Below are positions 24,284 to 32,659 of a stretch of DNA of 33,333 bases, piece after piece. This DNA is from a virus, in the IMG/VR virus record IMGVR_UViG_3300021138_000105, positions 1 to 33,333 of that record; one strand, written 5' to 3'. Each line of letters begins with the position of its first letter. The first letter of the stretch is position 1. The notes below the pieces were generated by a model. The model had not been told where the DNA came from and did no database searches. It worked only from the letters and a program-made list of their open reading frames with translations. Position numbers and translations under genes: made by a program.

Positions 24284-27004
24284 TTGGCAACACAAGATAT
24301 TACAACAACAGTTCAAACTACTACATCTACACAACAGGGTACGCAGTTAACTGTTCAAGCACAAGCCAGCACAGTATCCGTTGGTAATTTTGTTACAGAT
24401 GTTTCTATTCAACCATATATTGCTTCTAGAGTTGTATCATTTTATGCATACGGTATGCGCCCGAACACAACAGTTCATGTGTTCTTTGATTCTGTTTTAG
24501 TTGATCAATATTGCGCTCCTGGTATAGTTCCAACTTCTATATCAGATACTTCTAATCCTAATTCTATTACAAAAAATGGCCATTGGGGTGATCCTATAAA
24601 GACTGATGCATTTGGCCAGGTTGCTGGACAATTCAATATCCCAGCCGCTACTTTCAAAACTGGTGATCGCATTTTACAAATTGCTGACGTTACTAGTATT
24701 GCACAAGGAAGCGCAGCAATTAGTACTACTGCTTCTGCAACATTTACTGCTTCTAATTTGTCTGTGACTAAACAATTAACTACATTAACAACAATAAATC
24801 CTGAAGTTTCTGTTGTTCCTGTAACAAATACAGTCATCACATCAAATACAACCCAATCTATTGTTATCCATCCAGATATTGGTGTTGTTACTGGAAGTTG
24901 GTCTGAACCTATCGCTCAGGGGTTGACGATTAATACTCCAAGTGGCGAAGCTGGTATTTTTGCTACATCAATTGACATTTATTTTAAACAAAAATCACAA
25001 ATTCAACAAAATGGTGTTACTGTTTACATATGTCAAACTACAAATGGATTTCCTGACACCTCAACAATTTTACCATTTTCAACTGTACACCTTCCATGGT
25101 CAAATGTTGCAATCAATTCCAGTGGCAGTGCCTCATATTCTTTCGCTGGCCCAGCATCAAGTGATACTGTCCAATTCCCAACAACCTTTACGTTTGAAGC
25201 ACCAGTATTTTTGAACAATGGATCTGAGTATGCATTCGTCGTTAAGCCAGATGCTGGTGATCCTGACTATTGGGTTTACAGCGCAAATCTTGGTGATTCA
25301 GATTTAGTAACAGGCGCTCAAGTTGTTAGCCAGCCAGTATTTGGCACTGCGTTTTATGGTGCTACTGATGGTGAATGGACTGCACTTCAAACGGAATATA
25401 TCAAATTCAATCTTCGTCGTGCTGCTTTCTCAAGCCAATCTGGTAATGCTGTATTTCGTAATACCAATACAGATTTCATATCTGTATATAATGTTGGCTA
25501 TGCATGTACTTCTTATGGCATTCTTCCTGGTGATTATATTTTCCAATCAACTAACTCAACACCATCTACAGCAATAACTACAATTAATGGTGTTGTAAAC
25601 ACTTATGATAGTGTAAAGAATATCATATATGTTGACAATTCAACTGGTAATTTTACCAGTAATTCATATATGCAAATTCATCGTTTTGTTAATAATTATG
25701 TTGTTTCAACACCAGGACCAAATACATCAACCCTTATTGCATACGCCAATACTGGCAAATTATACAATCCTATATTAGATGCATTTGTTCCACAGTTCTC
25801 TACAATAACTCCATCAGGAACCACTCTTACTTTTAATGTAAAAGGCATTTCCAACAGTTATTCTGCTGATAGCAAATATACAGGCGTAACTCCTGGAACT
25901 GAAACTGTATTCTTAGACCAGGAAAGAATTATTGCAAGCAAATCAAATGAAGTTGCTTTGAATTCTAGTGCCAAATCTCTGTTTGTAAGAGCAGATATGA
26001 CAACCACTTCAGAATTAATTTCTCCAGTTATTGATACAGTAAGAAATCAAGAACTGGTTATCGGCAATAATATTGATAGTATTTCTTTTATCTACAATGA
26101 GTTTTTCAATTCTGGTTCTTCTAAATCAAAGTATATATCAAAAGTTGTTACATTAGCCAGTGGTCAGGATTCAGAAGATATTCAAATTATGGTAGATGCT
26201 TATCGACCACCAAATTCTGACATCCAAGTTTGGGTTAAGTTTTTGAATGGTTATGATTCAGATCCTATTTCTCAAAAAGTTTGGACTCCTATGATTAATG
26301 TGAGTTCTACTCTATATTCTGATCCTAGTAACCCAAATGATATTAAAGAATTTGCTTTTTCAATTCCTCAATTTTATGGTCCAATTCCTACCACTGGAAC
26401 TATTTCTGTATCCAGTGCTTGTACAGTAGTCAATGGAGTAAGCACTTTATTTGGAACTGATGTTCAAGCTGGCTGGTATATTAATATGCTTGCAAACTCA
26501 ACATTCAGTGAGACATCCAGAAAAGTAATTTCTATTGCAAATACAACCCAGTTAACTCTCGACCAGCCATTTAATGCTTCTGGTGGATATTCTGCTAATG
26601 CTTATTTTGTTGTTGCTCCACCAACAACACCTTATCTTTCTACAAACACACAATATGCATTAACTGGAACTGTCAATACATATATTTCTAATAATGCTAT
26701 TATTGGCTCAGGAACTAACTTTACATCATTATTACCTGGACAGATTATCTATGTTGCTGGTGATGAACAAGCCATTGTATCTATTTCCAATAACACTTTC
26801 CTTACTGTTGGAACTCCATGGTCATCCACAACTGTTGCTAATACTGCTTATATTGTAAATCCAAACGGATTAACATATTTGAACTCAAATTATGCATTAT
26901 TCTCAACATATAAACAATTCCAAATAAAGGTCATTTTACAATCTAATGATAGCTCAAAAGCACCTTTATTGAAGAATGTTAGAGCAATAGCGTTACAGTT
27001 GTAA
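24284..27004 (+). CDS. Large virion structural protein (tail/baseplate region)
   Basis: The start codon is TTG with TAGGAG placed correctly before it; no nearby ATG fits. The protein has 906 residues. After a Thr/Gln-rich N-terminus it has FVTDVSIQPYIASRVVSFYA and RPNTTVHVFFDSVLVDQYC, a pattern common to large structural proteins of T4-like marine phages. The region about 215-345 looks like a lectin-like beta sandwich (GLTINTPSGEAGIFATSIDI, FTFEAPVFLNNGSEYAFVV, DPDYWVYSA). There are then further beta domains, and SGTISVSS-type and GSGTNFTSLLPGQIIYV repeats near the end. It is encoded between the DUF4815-type protein and a coiled-coil mini-protein. Role inferred: outer baseplate or fibre connector; no enzymatic motif is seen. 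Confidence 0.8.
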   Translation: MATQDITTTVQTTTSTQQGTQLTVQAQASTVSVGNFVTDVSIQPYIASRVVSFYAYGMRPNTTVHVFFDSVLVDQYCAPGIVPTSISDTSNPNSITKNGHWGDPIKTDAFGQVAGQFNIPAATFKTGDRILQIADVTSIAQGSAAISTTASATFTASNLSVTKQLTTLTTINPEVSVVPVTNTVITSNTTQSIVIHPDIGVVTGSWSEPIAQGLTINTPSGEAGIFATSIDIYFKQKSQIQQNGVTVYICQTTNGFPDTSTILPFSTVHLPWSNVAINSSGSASYSFAGPASSDTVQFPTTFTFEAPVFLNNGSEYAFVVKPDAGDPDYWVYSANLGDSDLVTGAQVVSQPVFGTAFYGATDGEWTALQTEYIKFNLRRAAFSSQSGNAVFRNTNTDFISVYNVGYACTSYGILPGDYIFQSTNSTPSTAITTINGVVNTYDSVKNIIYVDNSTGNFTSNSYMQIHRFVNNYVVSTPGPNTSTLIAYANTGKLYNPILDAFVPQFSTITPSGTTLTFNVKGISNSYSADSKYTGVTPGTETVFLDQERIIASKSNEVALNSSAKSLFVRADMTTTSELISPVIDTVRNQELVIGNNIDSISFIYNEFFNSGSSKSKYISKVVTLASGQDSEDIQIMVDAYRPPNSDIQVWVKFLNGYDSDPISQKVWTPMINVSSTLYSDPSNPNDIKEFAFSIPQFYGPIPTTGTISVSSACTVVNGVSTLFGTDVQAGWYINMLANSTFSETSRKVISIANTTQLTLDQPFNASGGYSANAYFVVAPPTTPYLSTNTQYALTGTVNTYISNNAIIGSGTNFTSLLPGQIIYVAGDEQAIVSISNNTFLTVGTPWSSTTVANTAYIVNPNGLTYLNSNYALFSTYKQFQIKVILQSNDSSKAPLLKNVRAIALQL

Positions 27005-27008
27005 TAAT

Positions 27009-27218
27009 ATGAATAAATATTATAAGACTGATGTTGAAGGTTATGTAAAAGATATGTCTAGTGGGGCAGTTCTTAATGTCGATCATAGAAAACTTGATGC
27101 ATATAAAAAGCAAAAAAAGTTCTTTGACGATCAGAAAAAAGACACTGACAGATTAAATAAAGTTGAAAATGATATTAGTGAAATTAAACAAATGTTGCAA
27201 CAGTTGTTAAAGAGATAA
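27009..27218 (+). CDS. Small coiled-coil protein
   Basis: A 69-residue, highly charged protein: MNKYYKTDVEGYVKDMSSG, a Lys-rich linker (HRKLDAYKKQKKFFDDQKK) and a C-terminal heptad segment (LNKVENDISEIKQMLQQLL) that should form a coiled coil. Proteins of this design are frequent in the structural regions of T4-like marine phages. It starts 4 bases after the 906-residue protein and precedes a fibre gene by 7 bases. It may be a trimerisation adaptor or a small structural protein; no function is known to me. Confidence 0.78.
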   Translation: MNKYYKTDVEGYVKDMSSGAVLNVDHRKLDAYKKQKKFFDDQKKDTDRLNKVENDISEIKQMLQQLLKR

Positions 27219-27225
27219 CAGATAA

Positions 27226-28017
27226 ATGACAGTTTTAATCCAAAATACAGCCGTAACAAATACCTTTGATTTCTGGCGTAATCGTACGAATGAACTTGCT
27301 TATGCAATGTCAAATAGTGCTGTAACTGTCAACTCAAATACCGCTGTCGGTGATGCTTCAATCACGGGCAATTTTACTGCAAATACTTTAACAACAAATA
27401 CTTTTAATATAACTTCAGTTGTTTATGTTGGCAATTCCACAGTTAATGGTGTGATAAACTCCACTTCTTTTGTTATAGGCACTTCTTCTTATTCTAACAA
27501 TAATGTGAATACATCAACTGGATATTTCTCAAACATTGTTAAAGTTGGTAATTCTACTGTAAATGTTTCTGTTAATTCTTCTAGTATTTCAGTAAGTAAT
27601 TCTACAGCAAATATTAATATAACAATACCAACAAGTGCACAAATATCAAATTCACAGTATTATTTCAATGCTAATGGTTCTTGGTCGCCTATTAGTGTTT
27701 CATCAACACCAATATCAAATAATGTGGTTACTACTACAGGAACAAGCGCCCAATTGGTTGACAGTTACCCTATTGCTTCTTATAATGCTGCAGAATATAC
27801 AATTGCAGCAATTAATCAAGTAGCTAATGGATTTTCAACAACCAAGTTATTAACATTCCATGATAAAGGTAATGGTTATATTACTGAATATGCTACGATG
27901 AATTCAAATGGTTCTTTGGGTGTATTTTCTGCAAACTGTGACGGAACCAATGTAAAATTATGGGTAACTCCAATACCAACTAGTTTAACAGTTAAATTTG
28001 CTAGGGTTATAGTATAA
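27226..28017 (+). CDS. Tail fibre protein with GNSTVN repeats
   Basis: A 263-residue protein. The N-terminus TAVTNTFDFWRNRTNELAYA resembles the anchoring part of fibre proteins in T4-like marine phages, including an FWRNRTNELA helix. Residues about 45-130 contain repeats such as YVGNSTVNGVINSTSFVIG and KVGNSTVNVSVNSSSISVSN, a beta-shaft. The last 110 residues, from about NVVTTTGTSAQLVDSYP, form a tip domain with FHDKGNGYITEYATMNSNGS. The GNSTVNG motif is shared with the fibre gene at 31340. The stop overlaps the next start (TAATG). It opens the second fibre bank of the window. Confidence 0.83.
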   Translation: MTVLIQNTAVTNTFDFWRNRTNELAYAMSNSAVTVNSNTAVGDASITGNFTANTLTTNTFNITSVVYVGNSTVNGVINSTSFVIGTSSYSNNNVNTSTGYFSNIVKVGNSTVNVSVNSSSISVSNSTANINITIPTSAQISNSQYYFNANGSWSPISVSSTPISNNVVTTTGTSAQLVDSYPIASYNAAEYTIAAINQVANGFSTTKLLTFHDKGNGYITEYATMNSNGSLGVFSANCDGTNVKLWVTPIPTSLTVKFARVIV

Positions 28018-28346
28018 TGGCAACAAAGGCTAATCTAGTAGTCGATCAAGGTGCAACATTTTCTACTGATTTAACATTAGAAGATGAGAATGGCAATCCA
28101 ATCTCATTAACAGGCTATACTGCCAATTCTCAAATGAGAAAATGGTACACTTCCTCTAATGTTGCTGCAGTATTTACTACTGCAATTAATTTGGCTAATG
28201 CTATAATAACATTATCATTAACATCAGACCAAACAGGTAATTTAGATTATGGTAGATATGTTTATGATGTAGAAATTTCAAATGGTACTACAGTATCTAG
28301 AGTTGTCGAAGGAATTGTAACGGTAACGCCTCAAGTAACGAGATAA
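28017..28346 (+). CDS. Small Ig-like structural protein
   Basis: The 109-residue protein has an all-beta pattern: ANLVVDQGATFSTDLTLED, NPISLTGYTANSQMRKW, NAIITLSLTSDQTGNLDYG, RYVYDVEISNGTTVSRVVEG, ending in TVTPQVTR. This is like the Ig-like 'baseplate upper/BppU-type' domains of many phages, where 'DQGATF' and 'G.Y.YDVE' are recognisable. It overlaps the preceding fibre gene by one base and is followed by another small gene after 2 bases. It probably decorates or connects fibres. It is AT-rich like its neighbours. No catalytic motif. Confidence 0.78.
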   Translation: MATKANLVVDQGATFSTDLTLEDENGNPISLTGYTANSQMRKWYTSSNVAAVFTTAINLANAIITLSLTSDQTGNLDYGRYVYDVEISNGTTVSRVVEGIVTVTPQVTR

Positions 28347-28348
28347 AA

Positions 28349-28624
28349 ATGACAAACGTTATAGTAGCAAGATCAAGAATAATTCAAGTTTCCACTAATG
28401 CTACTGCAGGTATTATTGATTCAACCAATCCTGTAGTTCTGAAACCAACACCTGTACTAAGCCCTACCAACGAAAGCTTTAGAATCGATCATCTACAAGA
28501 CGTAAATGCTTCTATGGAACTTGATGGCTCCACCCTTGTTTATAATGCCAATACTGGAACATATGTTGTCAAATATCTAGATTTGTCCGAAGTGACTGGA
28601 ACCATGGATGGTGGAAGCTTTTAA
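28349..28624 (+). CDS. Small structural protein with C-terminal DGGSF
   Basis: A 91-residue protein beginning MTNVIVARSRIIQVSTNATA, with a later DHLQDVNASMELDGSTLVYN and an acidic end, VTGTMDGGSF. The ending matches that of the large fibre protein next to it (TLDGGTF). Similar short C-terminal DGGTF endings occur in structural proteins of related phages in my memory. The gene lies in a fibre operon, 2 bases after the Ig-like gene and 31 bases before the 765-residue fibre. Function unknown; a fibre- or capsid-associated decoration is possible. Confidence 0.75.
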   Translation: MTNVIVARSRIIQVSTNATAGIIDSTNPVVLKPTPVLSPTNESFRIDHLQDVNASMELDGSTLVYNANTGTYVVKYLDLSEVTGTMDGGSF

Positions 28625-28627
28625 AAT

Positions 28628-28635
28628 AATAAATA
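28628..28635 (+). promoter_or_regulatory. Possible late promoter, one mismatch (AATAAATA)
   Basis: AATAAATA lies just after the stop of the preceding gene and 20 bases before the ATG at 28656, followed by AAAAAGGA, a good ribosome binding site. It could start late transcription of the long fibre gene. Confidence 0.35.
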
Positions 28636-28655
28636 GATAAAAAGGATTCCAGTAA

Positions 28656-30953
28656 ATGGCAAATAATAGAATTCAAATTAAGCGTTCGGTTTCAAACGGA
28701 AACGTTACTGGTCTCAGTAACGGTGAATTGGCATATACCCAAGTAAGCAATACACTTTGGATTGGTTTACCAGACGGTTCGGCTACTATTTCAATTGGTG
28801 GTGCAAGAAATCCTGGCACATTAACTGCTAATCAAGCACTTGTTGCTAATTCTACTTCTGGTATTGATAGAGTTTATGCTGCTAATGTTGATTTGTCATA
28901 CCTTGGTGCTAATGGAAGTCAAGGTACTTCTGGTTATGTATTGTTTTCTGGAGGCTCGTCTACCAATGCTTATTGGGGTTCTGTTGGCGGTTTAAGCATT
29001 AACGTAGCTTCTCAGTATGCTTGGACTAACACTCAATCATATTCAAATACAATTACATTTAATGGTCCTGTTGTATTAGGTAATACAGTAAGCGCAAATG
29101 GTTCTGTTGGCACTGCTGGCTATGCACTATTATCTGGTGGTCCAGGTTCAAACCTATACTGGAGTTCAGTTGCTGGTCTTGGTGTCAATACAGCAGCTCA
29201 ATACAGTTGGTCTAATACACAATCATTTACAAATACAATTACTTTCAGTGGTAATATTGCATTAACTTCCAACATTTCAACACAAGCAAATAGCTTTGTT
29301 GTTTTTGGTAATTATGGTGATTACACTAATTCTCTCATTTTAACTGCTAATGGTTGGGGGTCAACAGTAGAAGTTGGACCTTCTATTGCGCTTGGTTGGA
29401 ATAGTGCTGGTGGTGGTGGTGCATTTGCTCCTGCCCAAGCAATTCCAGGAAACCAAACTTTCGTAAACACTTCATTATTTTTTACTGGTAATACAACACA
29501 ATACATCAGAGCGACAACAGGTACAGTTACTCTTGGTAACACAGGTACTAGTGCTACTGTTAACTCAACTATCTATACTGGTACTGCAAATAATGCTTAT
29601 TATCTTGGTGGTACAGCAGCTGCTTCATATCAATTAAATAGTACACTAAACGCAAATATAGCTTCTTATCTTCCAAATTATGCTGGTGTTGTTAATGCTT
29701 CTTCATTAACAATTTCTACATTTGGTAGTACAACAAATGGCATAATTGCCAACTCATCATTCTTTGGTTGGGGCAATTCATCAGCAAATGTTACAATTGC
29801 TTGGGATGCTACTGGTCAAGATATATTTTCAATTGCTGGCAATCAAAATAATTATATTGAAGCTGTAATTTACAACGTAAACAGTCAATCTTCAGCTTCT
29901 GCTGACTTTAGTATTAATGATAACCAAGGTCCATATACAAACAATTATATTGACATCGGTATTAATAGTACTGGTTGGTCAAATACTCAGTGGACTATCA
30001 ATGGTCCATCAGATGCTTACGTATATACTGGAAATACTAACCTTGCTGTTGGTACTGCTGGAACAAATCAAGGCAATCTTGTATTCTTTACTGGTGGTAC
30101 ATTAGCTTCTAATGAACGTGTTCGTATTACTCCAGGTGGTAATGTTGGTATCAATAATACCAATCCACTTAATACATTTTCTGTAAATGGTTCAACTTAT
30201 CTTGGTGGAACGCTTAACGTAGCTGGCCTTTCTACTTTTGCTAATGCAACTTTCACCAATATGACTGTTTCTGGAAACCTTGTTGTTTCTGGTGCAGTTA
30301 CAACAATTAATACTACAAGTTTGACAGTTGCTGACCCAATTGTAGAATTCGGTTTAGGTAATGAACTCGTAAGCACAGATGCTGTTGATACTGGTTGGTT
30401 CTCTCCTGCCAATAATACTGGAACTGTTGTTTATTCTGGTATTGCTCGTATCGCTGCACAATCAAATACCACTGTTCCATATTTCAAAGTTTTCGCAACC
30501 GCAACAAATCCAAATACTGCAACAGTTATACCAAGTTCAACGACTGGTGCAATACAAGCTTATTTGTTACCTTATGGTGTTACTGGAGCATTTATTGCCA
30601 ATTCCAGTGTAATCAATATTACTGCTAACAATTCATTAAATTCATCAATTGTTGCTAATAATATTACAGTTGGTGGATTTGTTGCAACTCCTACTTCAGT
30701 AAATATTACTGCTAATGCTTCAGTTTCTTCTGCTCTTATCGCTAATAGCTTAACATTAACAACTGCTCTGCTTGCTACATATGGTGGTACTGGTGTTAAC
30801 ACTTATTCTACTGGTGATATTCTTTATGCTGGTGGTGCTAATCCCACAGCACTAAGTAAATTATCAATTCCTGGTTCTGCTGCTAATGGTCAAGTGTTGA
30901 TGATAACAAATAACCTTCCAGCATATGGTACACTTGATGGTGGAACTTTTTAA
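28656..30953 (+). CDS. Long tail fibre protein
   Basis: A 765-residue fibre with AAGGA before the ATG. The N-terminus MANNRIQIKRSVSNGNVTGL and LSNGELAYTQVSNTLWIGLP is the standard baseplate-proximal start of fibres in T4-like marine phages. Two copies of a module of about 58 residues follow (about 86-142 and 146-202), each with GYxLxSGG, YWxSVxGL and QYxWxNTQS..NTITF. Further modules are YYLGGTAAASYQLNSTLNA, TSSLTVADPIVEFGLGNELV and ATYGGTGVNTYSTGDILYA, a common fibre segment before the end. The C-terminus is GQVLMITNNLPAYGTLDGGTF-like. There is no large independent tip domain. Inferred role: main long fibre, perhaps proximal part, with the distal tip supplied by neighbouring genes. Confidence 0.87.
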   Translation: MANNRIQIKRSVSNGNVTGLSNGELAYTQVSNTLWIGLPDGSATISIGGARNPGTLTANQALVANSTSGIDRVYAANVDLSYLGANGSQGTSGYVLFSGGSSTNAYWGSVGGLSINVASQYAWTNTQSYSNTITFNGPVVLGNTVSANGSVGTAGYALLSGGPGSNLYWSSVAGLGVNTAAQYSWSNTQSFTNTITFSGNIALTSNISTQANSFVVFGNYGDYTNSLILTANGWGSTVEVGPSIALGWNSAGGGGAFAPAQAIPGNQTFVNTSLFFTGNTTQYIRATTGTVTLGNTGTSATVNSTIYTGTANNAYYLGGTAAASYQLNSTLNANIASYLPNYAGVVNASSLTISTFGSTTNGIIANSSFFGWGNSSANVTIAWDATGQDIFSIAGNQNNYIEAVIYNVNSQSSASADFSINDNQGPYTNNYIDIGINSTGWSNTQWTINGPSDAYVYTGNTNLAVGTAGTNQGNLVFFTGGTLASNERVRITPGGNVGINNTNPLNTFSVNGSTYLGGTLNVAGLSTFANATFTNMTVSGNLVVSGAVTTINTTSLTVADPIVEFGLGNELVSTDAVDTGWFSPANNTGTVVYSGIARIAAQSNTTVPYFKVFATATNPNTATVIPSSTTGAIQAYLLPYGVTGAFIANSSVINITANNSLNSSIVANNITVGGFVATPTSVNITANASVSSALIANSLTLTTALLATYGGTGVNTYSTGDILYAGGANPTALSKLSIPGSAANGQVLMITNNLPAYGTLDGGTF

Positions 30954-30958
30954 AAATA

Positions 30959-31075
30959 ATGAGTGAAAGAACTAGTAATTTAATTCATATAACTAATGGT
31001 GTAATAAATAAAAGAATACATAAGAATGATTTAATTCCCGGTGGATTTACTAGAGGTAGAACGTTAAAACTCTAA
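30959..31075 (+). CDS. 38-residue mini-protein with NGVINKRI motif
   Basis: An ATG at 30959, 5 bases after the fibre stop, opens a frame of 38 codons ending at TAA 31073-31075: SNLIHITNGVINKRIHKNDL, then IPGGFTRGRTLKL. The pattern 'TNGV.NKRI....IP.GF..GR' is found at the ends of many phage proteins, including some HNH-type homing endonucleases and fibre-linked proteins, where it looks like a short DNA-binding or adaptor unit. Here it stands alone and is basic. It may be a remnant of such a protein or a genuine mini-gene. Evidence is the motif, its place and its intact frame. Confidence 0.55.
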   Translation: MSERTSNLIHITNGVINKRIHKNDLIPGGFTRGRTLKL

Positions 31076-31109
31076 ACTATATTATTATTGGTACAGGATT
31101 ATTATACAT

Positions 31110-31304
31110 ATGAATGAAGAGTTTGTCAATGCCTATATTGAGATTATGAATAAAAAGATTGAAGAATTGACTCGTTCTGAAATCATGTTACAAACAAGAC
31201 TAGCAATTGCTGAAAGGTTGGTTACTAGTCTACAAGGTGATAATGAAAAATTACAGGCTTCCTTAAATAAGAAAGCCCCAAAGCAAAAAGAGAATGACTT
31301 TTAA
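31110..31304 (+). CDS. Small coiled-coil protein
   Basis: A 64-residue, helix-rich protein: MNEEFVNAYIEIMNKKIEEL, then TRLAIAERLVTSLQGDNEKLQ with heptad spacing of hydrophobic residues, ending in a basic-acidic tail KKAPKQKENDF. It has no membrane segment. It lies between a 38-residue mini-gene and a fibre gene with a 35-base spacer after it. Small coiled-coil proteins of this type recur in tail clusters of T4-like marine phages and may act as trimerisation or assembly helpers. Function not known. Confidence 0.75.
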   Translation: MNEEFVNAYIEIMNKKIEELTRSEIMLQTRLAIAERLVTSLQGDNEKLQASLNKKAPKQKENDF

Positions 31305-31308
31305 TCCT

Positions 31309-31320
31309 CGGTATATACCG
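31309..31320. other. Perfect 12-bp palindrome CGGTATATACCG
   Basis: The palindrome lies 4 bases after the stop of the coiled-coil gene and about 19 bases before the TTG start of the next fibre. It could be an operator or a small hairpin. It lacks a T-run, so it is not a classical terminator. Confidence 0.5.
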
Positions 31321-31339
31321 TTAATGAGGGGAGCCAATA

Positions 31340-32659
31340 TTGGCTAATAATATTATTCAGCATAAGAGAACGTCTACATCTGGACGTACTCCTAATACAA
31401 CCAATTCATCTAATTCACAGTATATTGCTGCTGGTGAATTTGCGCTGAATATGGCAGATCAGATTCTTTATACATCTGATGGCACAAACCTCATTATTGT
31501 TGGTGCTACTCAAAGTAACGCAACGGTTAATAATCATTTTGTTACAAGTTCATTGACTGTTGGAAATGCTGCTATTGGAACAAATAGTGCAGTTAATATC
31601 AATTCAACAGCTGTTGTTGTAGGTAATTCTACTGTAAACGGTAGCATATCAACAAATTCTTCAGTTGCATATTTCACTGGAACATCTTATAATGCTTTGA
31701 ATGCAAATAATGCATCAAATCTTGGCGGAATTGCTGCTGCTTCTTATCAATTAAATTCGACTCTCAATGCTAATATTGCTTCATATCTTCCAAACTATAA
31801 TGGTGTTGTAAACGGATTTTCTTTTACTGTTGGTACAACATTTACAGCAAATAATTCGGGTGTTTGGACAGGTTCAACTACAGATACAACAACTGGAACA
31901 GGCGCAAGTATTCTTACTGATACTAGTTTGTTCATTGGTAATAATGCTTCCAACGCTTCTCTTAATAGTTCTTCACTATCCATTGGTGGTGTTTTAATTG
32001 CAACTAGTACTGGTGCCAATGCTTCTACACTTGGTGGATATACATTTGCTTCACCATCTACTATTGGCAGCGCCACAGCAAATACTGGTACATTTACAAG
32101 TTTAACATCTGCTAACTTAACAACAACCAGTAATACAGTAAATGTTGGTACAGCTGTTGTTATTACTGCAACTGGTAACGTTGGTATTGGTAACAATGCT
32201 CCAACTAATAAATTGTCAGTAAATGGCACATCATATCTTCAAGGCAACGTTCAGTTTACTCAGGGTATTATTGACTCTACTGGTTCACAGGGTAGTCCTG
32301 GCTGGATATTAACAACAAATAGTGCTGGTAACGTATATTGGGCTGCAGCATCTGGCGGCGGTGGCGTTAATACTGCAAACCAATATGTATTCACTAATAC
32401 AATTACATTCAACGCTAACCTTTCTGTAAATGGTGCTATTTTCCTTGGTGGTAGCAATGGTCAGGTTGGTCAAGTATTGACATCTAATGGTGTAGGTAAC
32501 GTATATTGGTCAACTGTATCTGGTGGTGGTTCATTTACAAATGGTTCGTCTATTGCTGTATCTAATATTGCTTATACTAACACAACTGGTACAAGCGTTG
32601 GCGTTGCATATCAGTTCATAAATACTATATCTGGAAGTCTTGACACGGTATTCTCATAA
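31340..32659 (+). CDS. Long tail fibre protein
   Basis: The start is TTG at 31340 with GGGGAG before it. The protein of 439 residues begins MANNIIQHKRTSTSGRTPNT, a fibre N-terminus akin to that of the gene at 28656. Recognisable units are GNSTVNGSIS (shared with 27226), NLGGIAAASYQLNSTLNA plus NIASYLPNYNGVVNG (shared with 28656), and two GQVGQVLTSNGVGNVYWSTV-type modules near the C-terminus (about 312-400). The last segment, SIAVSNIAYTNTTGTSVGVA to DTVFS, is a short beta end. It overlaps the next start (TAATG). Inferred: a fibre shaft whose tip is provided by the lectin-like protein that follows. Confidence 0.85.
   Translation: MANNIIQHKRTSTSGRTPNTTNSSNSQYIAAGEFALNMADQILYTSDGTNLIIVGATQSNATVNNHFVTSSLTVGNAAIGTNSAVNINSTAVVVGNSTVNGSISTNSSVAYFTGTSYNALNANNASNLGGIAAASYQLNSTLNANIASYLPNYNGVVNGFSFTVGTTFTANNSGVWTGSTTDTTTGTGASILTDTSLFIGNNASNASLNSSSLSIGGVLIATSTGANASTLGGYTFASPSTIGSATANTGTFTSLTSANLTTTSNTVNVGTAVVITATGNVGIGNNAPTNKLSVNGTSYLQGNVQFTQGIIDSTGSQGSPGWILTTNSAGNVYWAAASGGGGVNTANQYVFTNTITFNANLSVNGAIFLGGSNGQVGQVLTSNGVGNVYWSTVSGGGSFTNGSSIAVSNIAYTNTTGTSVGVAYQFINTISGSLDTVFS

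Noticed and set aside
31795-32229. Leftward 144-codon frame
   Set aside because: Antisense to fibre repeats; composition (Val/Ala/Pro/Leu) is the mirror of Thr/Asn/Gly codons, with no domain.
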